Assembly: GCF_027943255.1 (NCBI RefSeq)
Contig: NC_072893.1
Location: 94,495,784-94,559,783 of the forward strand
DNA from: Anastrepha obliqua
Lineage: Eukaryota > Arthropoda > Insecta > Diptera > Tephritidae
DNA: 64,000 nt
Direction: 5' to 3'
In this document: piece by piece, positions 57,844 through 64,000 of the stretch
How the letters are laid out: every line of letters begins with the position of its first letter
Position numbering within the stretch: position 1 is the stretch's first letter
Program-made: the position numbers and the translations under genes
Notes under the pieces: generated by a model
What the model saw: the letters and a program-made list of their open reading frames with translations, nothing else
Databases searched by the model: none
Told to the model about the DNA's origin: nothing

Positions 57844-59410
57844 TTTTTTTTTTTTTTTTTTTTATATTTGTTTATTTATTATCAATTAATATTATTAAGT
57901 ACTACAATAAACAATAGTATTAGTATATTAATGATGTGTCGTACAATGTCTCTAGACGAGCTCTCAAGTACGTATATTATCTGATGTCTAGTAACTTTTC
58001 CTTAGTATTGAAATTAATTTTGTTTTAACTTACAAGTTATTAAATATTTTGTATCTTTGATGCAGGGAAAAAGGGAACAAAAACGATGCATAGATTATTG
58101 TTTATAATAAAAGGCTTAAAAGTAGTAAAAGAAGGTAGTCAGACTAGAAAGGTGGTATGAATTAGTGTTGCGTGTCATTTGTTAACCACCAACAGTTTTT
58201 AATAGTAAGGGTAGATTCGATTTTGTCGCAGCTTGAAATATATGTATCAAAACGTTTATTATTTGCATTAAGTGTTCTTAATGTGATTATTTTATTGTTC
58301 GATCTTCTGAATATGTGATATATTATTGGCGTGTGGTTTTCGTTTTGTATAAAGCCATTTTTGTCGAGGTATAAGAAGGATTCGGCAGGTGCAAATCCAT
58401 TAGAAATAGCTAGTGAGAAATAATCGTCGCTTTCGTAGTAAAACGCTCTTATTAATATGTTTTTGGTATTGTGTAGGCAACGCTGGATATGTTTTCTTAT
58501 TAAATTAATAATATGACAATCAATTCTGGGCACTTTCGCTGTGTTATAAAGCTTTGAGTTCGGTATGTATTTGGTGTAGTTACTATTTTGTGATCTATAT
58601 AAGGAAGTACATGATCGTAGTATTCTTCTCTCGAGCTTCCTTAGTCGTTCCATATATGAGGGTGAAATGTTGTACCAAATTGAGCAACCATATGTGAGTA
58701 TCGGTCTTACCAGGGTTTAATACATTAATATTTTGACTTTCTTGTGTAGTAATTTCGATGAAAACATTTTTTTATAGATATGGAAGGCTCTTGCGGTCTT
58801 CTCGACTTGGAGGTTAGTGTGATCGTTATAGTATAAAAATTTATCAAGGTGAATATCGAGATATTTGACTCTCTGAGTGGTTTGAATAGGGATTCTGGTT
58901 TCATTAGATATTATATTTAGATTTTTCCATTTTTTTCTGATATTTGAGTTGCATCTTTTTATGGGTGGACGAAATAAAATGCTTTTGCAGTTTGCTGTAA
59001 AATCTTCTACGATATTGTATTTCTGTAAAATCTTCTACGATATTGTATTTCAGTTGTAGATTTCTGTTAATATCCTCTATTGTTCTGTCTGGATGGTAAA
59101 TGACAATATCATATCAGCAAAGGCTATGATATTGTCTATTTTATCCAGCAAGTCAAGTACAAAGAGATTGAAAAGTACTGGCGCATTTACTGTCCCTTGT
59201 TGCAAACCATTTGCTATATTAAATTCGCGCTTACTTTTCATATTATTTATATGAACTGAAAATTTTTTATTTGACAGCATGTTATAAATGAGAATGGCGA
59301 GGTGAACCGGGAATTTATAGCCTATGAGTTTAGACATTAGGCCTTCGATCCACACTTTGTCGAAAGCTTTTTCAATGTCTAATGTGCGCGTTTTCTGGCC
59401 AAACACCATT
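57844..59410 (-). pseudogene. 5'-truncated LINE with poly(A) tail
   Basis: Minus strand. The plus-strand T20 run at 57844-57863 is its poly(A) tail. RT from 59409: LDIEKAFDKVWIEGLMSKLIG (first catalytic Asp), NGLQQGTVNAPVLFNLFVLDLL, IIAFADMILSF where AFADD is expected, so the active site has lost an Asp or is shifted. Then, with stops, IPIQTTQRVKYLDIHLDK and the frame 58653-58162 (MERLRKLERRILRSCTSLYRS...) as the C-terminal part. The QQGTVNxPxLFN style differs from the other LINEs here. Clade not assigned; no endonuclease. Confidence 0.75.
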
Positions 59411-59419
59411 TCCTACACT

Positions 59420-59640
59420 GAACTCTAGAGTTTGACAAAGCAGGATCCTATTTATCTCGATATTCGACGAAGAAAATGGAAATGGATTGGGTATACACTT
59501 CGGAAGCCTCATGGAGATACAGCAAAAGCAGCCTTAGACTGGTGTCCACAAGGAAGTCGCAGGCGCGGGAGACCATCCAACACGTGGAGACGATTAGTTG
59601 AAACAAAAGCGCTTCAAGCAGGCCATTAATAGCGACAACT
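59420..59640 (+). pseudogene. LINE C-terminal scrap, right piece of a split element
   Basis: Plus strand, 65 open codons: DPIYLDIRRRKWKWIGYTLRK, then KAALDWCPQGSRRRGRPSNTWRRLVE and a stop, the C-terminal end typical of L1/RTE-type LINEs (RKWRWIGHTLRK...GRPKNTWRR). It matches in strand the RT start at 57.7 kb. The middle is missing, so the intervening LINE insertion was accompanied by, or preceded by, a deletion. Confidence 0.7.
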
Positions 59641-60085
59641 CAAATTTCTTTCATTGAATAAACCTAACTTTAACTTTTTTATTGAGGTCCTATGTTTTTC
59701 CTAGCAACCACGAGAAAATATATAAGAAAAATTAGGCACAACCCACGTTGCAAATTTAGCTCATAAAAAGAAGAGGCCAATGAACTGGACTGGAATGGTC
59801 CAGAACTTCACAATTTTGGAGCCCACAGGAACTCGAGACCTTTCCTTAGCCCTTGACGTATAAATGTGCAGACTAGTGAGAATTTCCAAAAAAATAAAGT
59901 TGCCAAAAATGTAGTTTTTAAGTTGAATGACGAGCACTGAAGGGAAATCGGTATCACATCCAATGGCATTCATAACAATGACAAATCTGTCGACTGCGCA
60001 ATGATTCAAAAAAAAATGCGCTCACCGTAGAAATGAAATCGGCACCGAAACAAATAATATATTAAGAAACGTTTACCATTCACTT
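59641..60085. other. AT-rich spacer
   Basis: Nothing supported. Confidence 0.35.
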
Positions 60086-60097
60086 CAGGAAATTATT

Positions 60098-60233
60098 ATA
60101 TATTATATATATATAATTGGCGCGTACGCCCTTTTTGGGTGTTTGGCCGAGCTCCTCCTCCTATTTGTGGTGTGCATCTTGATGTTGTTCCACAAATGGA
60201 GCGACCTACAGCTTCAAGTCGACTCCGCCGTGG
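60098..60233 (-). repeat. 5'-truncated SINE with 12-bp target duplication
   Basis: Flanked by CAGGAAATTATT at 60086-60097 and 60234-60245. Minus strand: A/T-rich tail at 60098-60116, then the 3' part of the SINE body (GGCGCGTACGCCC...TTTGGCCGAGCTCC) up to about 60233, where the copy is truncated before the tRNA-like head. Clean duplications imply a young insertion by target-primed reverse transcription. Confidence 0.9.
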
Positions 60234-60245
60234 CAGGAAATTATT

Positions 60246-60800
60246 GCTTCTATATAAAATGACAAATTGAAGAGTAAATGCCAGCAGTTTAAATTTGCTG
60301 CTTTAAATTTAGATCAACACACATGCTTGTACATACGTATATAAGATCATTCAGATCGTAAAGTCTTACTTTGTTTTTCATTTCTTTCTGTTTTCTAGTA
60401 TTTCTCAATTCAACCAGCTTTGGATAATTTATTAATTTGCTGTTCACTATTTCACCTTATTTTATAAAAAGCAATCGGGAAAGTTAAGTTGCGATGCTAA
60501 AAATGTGCACACATACATATGTACATAACTGCATACATTTGCATGTACAAAAAATTATCGAGCTGTGATCTTAATGCGCATCACCTATGCCTAGTTCAAC
60601 ATTAAATTTTCAGTTGTATTCACACTCCTTTTTATACTATTCAATCGGTTTCCCGCAATTTGTCGTTTTGACTATAAATGTCCTTTTTGGTTTATTTTTA
60701 TTAATCTAGCCAATATGTGCCACATTTCCCCGTTTTCCTTTCCTCTGTCATTAAGGAAACTATCAGATTCACATATAAATAATAGAATAGGCATGTAAAT
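60246..60800. other. AT-rich spacer
   Basis: Nothing supported. Confidence 0.35.
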
Positions 60801-61091
60801 ACAGTCGGTCTAATAAAAGCGTGACCGCCATAACTTAGAAACTATAATATTTGACCAAATCGATTCTAACAAACTGCATTCATTGTAAGGGCTTATAATA
60901 TTTATTATACGCAATTCTGCAACAAAATGCACAGTCACCACAATTTCATGTTAGTTTCTGCGCAAGTTGTCGAGATAATAGGATCCAAATCAGCCGAAAT
61001 TGCATTTAAAACTATTGAGCGTCCATATGTATATGTTTCACTATGAATTTTTGCTGAACACTTGCCCAAACATTTCCAATAGGCGGCTGTG

Positions 61092-61375
61092 GATATAAAG
61101 CAGCCATATGAGATACACATGGGCTGCCAGGCTTAAGGATTCCTAGGCCTTTTAGGGCTGTAGGTGGAAGTTATGTATGTTGGCAGTTTTTAATTTTTTC
61201 CGCATGCAATTTATTTAGTTTATCTTGTGAGGCGATAGTTATGATGGTAGCTTGGTTCTGCTGCGGCGTTTTCGAACCCACGTACTGAAGCTCCGGGACA
61301 CAAGCGAGTGCATACGGCGCAGTGGCAGAGCATCATCACAAGCAAGCCTACCAGAACTCATCTATGGTCACATAA
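61092..61375. mobile_element. Unidentified insertion of about 285 bp in the Tc1 element
   Basis: Flanked by imperfect direct copies of the Tc1 sequence (about 61069-61091 and 61376-61398; shared core CCAATAGGxGGCTGTG). On the minus strand it holds GTGGGTTCGAAAAC, similar to a polymerase III B box, so it may be another tRNA-derived SINE; I cannot find a convincing A box. Confidence 0.4.
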
Positions 61376-61553
61376 CAATTCCCAATAGGGGGCTGTGAAG
61401 GCCAATCCAACATATCAATCCCGTTTAGCTGTTTCCACTCTACACACCTTCGGCTTCGATACTTGGGATCGTTGTCCTCTTGTAAAATCCAAGGTTGACA
61501 TCTTTGTAGCTGAGGGTAATAAAGCTTTTGGTAAATTTAAGTCATCAAATATT

Positions 61554-61725
61554 TGGTGCTTGCATCCTTTTTGAGTGTTTGGCCAAGCGCCTGCTCCTAT
61601 TTGTGGCGTGCATCTTGTCTGTCGAGGGGAGGCCGCTATTAGAAAAAAACTTTTTCTTCATGTTTCTGTTTCACGGAGATTCCAACCAATCCCGAATTCC
61701 GAACAGTAGTCACGCACCAAAACTG
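61554..61725 (-). repeat. Degenerate SINE copy with internal deletion
   Basis: Matches the SINE at 37757-38077 in the same orientation, both in its 3' part (CCTTTTTGAGTGTTTGGCCA, CTCCTATTTGTGG) and in its 5' part (CTATTAGAAAAA, AATTCCGAACAGTAGTCACG), with the middle lost. It interrupts the Tc1 coding sequence. Confidence 0.75.
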
Positions 61726-61960
61726 CATTCAAATTGGCTGTAAATACAAATAAATCGTCAAATTCCTTTTCGGAGATGCAGTCCCAAACATGAACTTTAA
61801 CTGGATGCTTAGCAGAAGTTGTCGATTATCACCAATAAGAAGTTTCATCCATGAATATTTCGTTTGCCCGATTCCGTTATGAATTTTCCTTAGCCCAAGC
61901 AAGTCTTTTCTCAGTGTGTGATTGCTTTATGCTCATTGACTATATTTAATTATCATCTTG

Positions 61961-63304
61961 TTTGAAAAAGATCAATCAACTCCGAAAGTAAATTTATTGT
62001 GTAATATCCCAATATGTTTCGTGTGCTTTAATTTGCAAAGTATGGAGAGAGTAAATCCAGACACTTCTGAATCATTAAGTGAAATCTGCAGCTTGATCTT
62101 TTAATATTGAATAAGGTCTGGGACGCACAGGTATACTCGTATATTCCAAGTTTTTTTGAAGCCTATTCTCCGTGCATCCAAAATCTTCCATCATGAATTT
62201 TACCTCTGTAAGCTTCGCTTTGCAAGCGAATTGATTATGATTACTAAGCAAAATCAATTACAATTCAGAAATGTATAAGTAGTTATACATATACCAATTT
62301 CTGTCATGGGTTAGCACAGCTGACACCTGAGCATACGTAATAATCCCCAGCCGATAGCACAAATTAAATCTACAGAAAAGGACTCGCATATTTCAGTTTG
62401 AAAGGTTGAACACTTCGTTTATACTTGTCACCTGACACTACCCACTCTACTAACCCGCGGTCTGTCAACTGCTATGACAAATTTATATAAAACTCAACGA
62501 GACAATTAATCAAGGAGATTACTGCAAAAATCACTTGGGAATCAACACCAAAAGGTACATAAATAAAAAAAGAAAATATGCGCACAACTGCGCCTCGAAA
62601 TGCCCGAAATAATATGGTAAAGGAACCCCAACATTTCTTCACAGTAAGGTAAAGAAAGAAAAGAACTCAACAACAAAGCTGAACACAGGAATAACAAATA
62701 TGGGTCATTGAACCAGTTGAGCAGATAATTTGAAGTTTTAAAAAGGGTCCACGTAAAAAAAAATATTGCAAATACACTTTGACAAGGGTACGAAATGTCA
62801 CAGATAGGCTGTTTGATGAGAGCAAAAGCACTGGTGAATGTGAAAGTACTGGCCTGAGACACAAATAGGTATGCAAGCTGGTCATGCATAGAATTGCTCA
62901 CTTTCGGTGTGGTGGTAAAATGGTTTACAAATGTCATTTGCTAATGACACTCATGTGACATTTATGCGAAACAAGCATACAAGTATTAAATTGGTAAACA
63001 ACGAAAACTGTAGGAGGTAATAAACCAGTCCGACAGGAAGGGCGAAATGGAAATAGAAAGTCAAGTTAGCGGTTATGAATCTTGAAAAGGAATGCTAAAG
63101 AGTGCAAAATCTGTGACATACGGTTGCGGAGGTTATAATGGTAAAGAGCCCCAAAAAACATTTTCTTACTAGAAAAGTGCCAGTTCACATTTCTTCTATT
63201 TTTTACTGTTTAATGTCGCCCTTCCAGAACATCTCAGTTTACCACTTAATCATGAAGCGATCACTCTTTTATAAGTTGCAGGCCAATCTTCGAATTTTGA
63301 CTAT
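61961..63304. other. Long stretch without a recognised gene
   Basis: A minus-strand frame at 62075-62257 lies where the Tc1 N-terminal half would be, but I cannot match it. Frames at 62542-62937 and 62667-62885 (-) overlap and have no motif. Confidence 0.35.
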
Positions 63305-63660
63305 ACAGGATATCTAATAAAGTGTATTTCAAAAGACGTGCCTGGATAATGTTTTTTATGCAAAATACGGCTCTTAACAATTATATGTGAAAAATATCCC
63401 ATGGCTATTTGGTAAAATTCGCCAAACAGTCGATTCATGGATGCCTAAATGTTGAGCACGTTGAGATATCGATATTGAGGGTTGTTCAAAAGCATTCTGC
63501 ACTACAGCAGCAATACTCTCAACAGACCGACTAGTTTTTGGCCTGCCAGTCTTTATTCTATCCTCGTTAGAACCAATTTCTTGAAATATTTCCACCAGCC
63601 TTCGAACGACCACTTCCACCACAAAAGTTACTATTTTGCGATATGTTGTTCTTAAAGATC
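63305..63660 (-). pseudogene. Mariner N-terminal domain remnant, rosa-like
   Basis: Minus strand, open for 82 codons (63622-63374): VVRRLVEIFQEIGSNEDR, GRPKTSRSVESIAAVVQ, SISISQRAQHLGIHESTVWRIL, a paired helix-turn-helix domain as in the 5.7-kb and 37.4-kb remnants. The catalytic part is absent. A possible 3' end with TATACAGGATATC lies near 63303. Confidence 0.7.
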
Positions 63661-63677
63661 GATCGTTTTCATAATAC

Positions 63678-64000
63678 TGGGTTTGGGATTAAGTTTCCGT
63701 CTTTTCTTAGAAAAAAGTTACGAATTATTTAAACAATTACATATTACATAATATTATATGAAGTATGTATGTGTCATTGGATGCTATAACTATAACGGAT
63801 GCTTCCGACGAAAAACTCGAGTTTTTTTTTACTTGATCCATTAATTGAACCAGCTTGCGATAATCTCACAAGAAGTGAACCGCTCTCCAATAAGGGCTGA
63901 CTGCATTGTCCGAAATATTTGGCAATCCGAAGGTGTAATGTCTGAGGAATACGGTGTGGCAAAATTTCTCAACTCGGTCCCTCTAAATATTTCTGAACCG
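63678..64000 (-). pseudogene. DD34D mariner, C-terminal part, cut by the window edge
   Basis: Minus strand. A TIR-like TTTGGGATTAAGTTTCCGTC begins at about 63680 next to TA. Inside, with a frame change, HTPYSSD-like text is followed by ITPSDCQIFRTMQSALIGERFTSCE (third catalytic Asp in the PSD), then stops. The remainder lies beyond 64000. Confidence 0.7.

Larger units (their letters stand above)
60801..61960 (-). pseudogene. Tc1-like element with two insertions
   Basis: Minus strand. One terminus, TACAGTCGGTCTAATAAAAG, is at 60801. From the right: CEKRLAWAKENS-like text, EIFMDETSYW (first Asp), HPVKVHVWDCISEKEF, SINE scrap (61554-61725), WILQEDNDPKYRSRRCVEWKQ (second Asp), IDMLDWPSQPP, an insertion (about 61092-61375), then NVWASVQQKF and the C-terminus. 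The block with the catalytic Glu (PIENVW) is damaged. The N-terminal DNA-binding half and the other TIR were not found. Confidence 0.75.

Overview
This is eukaryotic DNA: AT-rich, no operons, no recognisable host gene, and almost entirely transposable elements (TEs) and their remains. The mix (many mariner elements including the DD41D rosa-type lineage, a piggyBac, Helentrons, RTE-like and RNase H-bearing LINEs with a TTAGG-rich tail, a tRNA-derived SINE) suggests a higher dipteran, most plausibly a tephritid fruit fly. The taxon is inference. Nearly every coding region is broken.

Layout. 1-2000: no gene seen. 2007-3272: a decayed DD41D mariner, then an old SINE and a 1.03-kb terminal-inverted-repeat (TIR) element. 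5.2-7.4 kb: a mariner remnant and a fold-back MITE. 7.4-12.0 kb: a DD41D mariner split by a 3.6-kb DNA transposon (element A) with TIRs of about 430 bp and an open 553-aa transposase. 12.08-14.33 kb: a related but different element (B) with an open 546-aa transposase. A and B share D-D-E spacing, CAC termini and TAA target duplications; they are the most interesting content here. 14.8-16.3 kb and 26.9-28.6 kb: two Helentron copies with complementary deletions. 16.4-17.9, 24.3-25.6 and 32.1-32.7 kb: LINEs with RNase H or its downstream region. 20.5-22.7, 48.4-50.1 and 54.0-54.4 kb: one RTE-like LINE family. 29.4-32.1 kb: mariner pieces. 34.5-39.8 kb: a Tc1 scrap, a mariner-derived MITE, a full-length SINE and a full-length DD34D mariner. 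40.9-44.8 kb: two more LINEs with a mariner between them. 44.83-46.44 kb: an internally deleted piggyBac bounded by TTAA. 50.2-53.5 kb: a hAT-like scrap, a second copy of the mariner MITE, and a mariner whose end was tandemly duplicated with its flank (372 bp). 55.5-56.7 kb: an almost intact irritans-type mariner. 57.7-59.6 kb: a LINE inside a LINE. 60.1-61.96 kb: a truncated SINE with clean target duplications and a Tc1 element hit by two insertions. 63.3-64 kb: two mariner pieces, the last running off the window.

The genes do not form a pathway. They are independent mobile elements whose nesting gives a relative history: rosa-type mariner before element A; RTE LINE before SINE; Tc1 before SINE. 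The long gaps are AT-rich DNA with microsatellites and nothing I could identify as a host exon.
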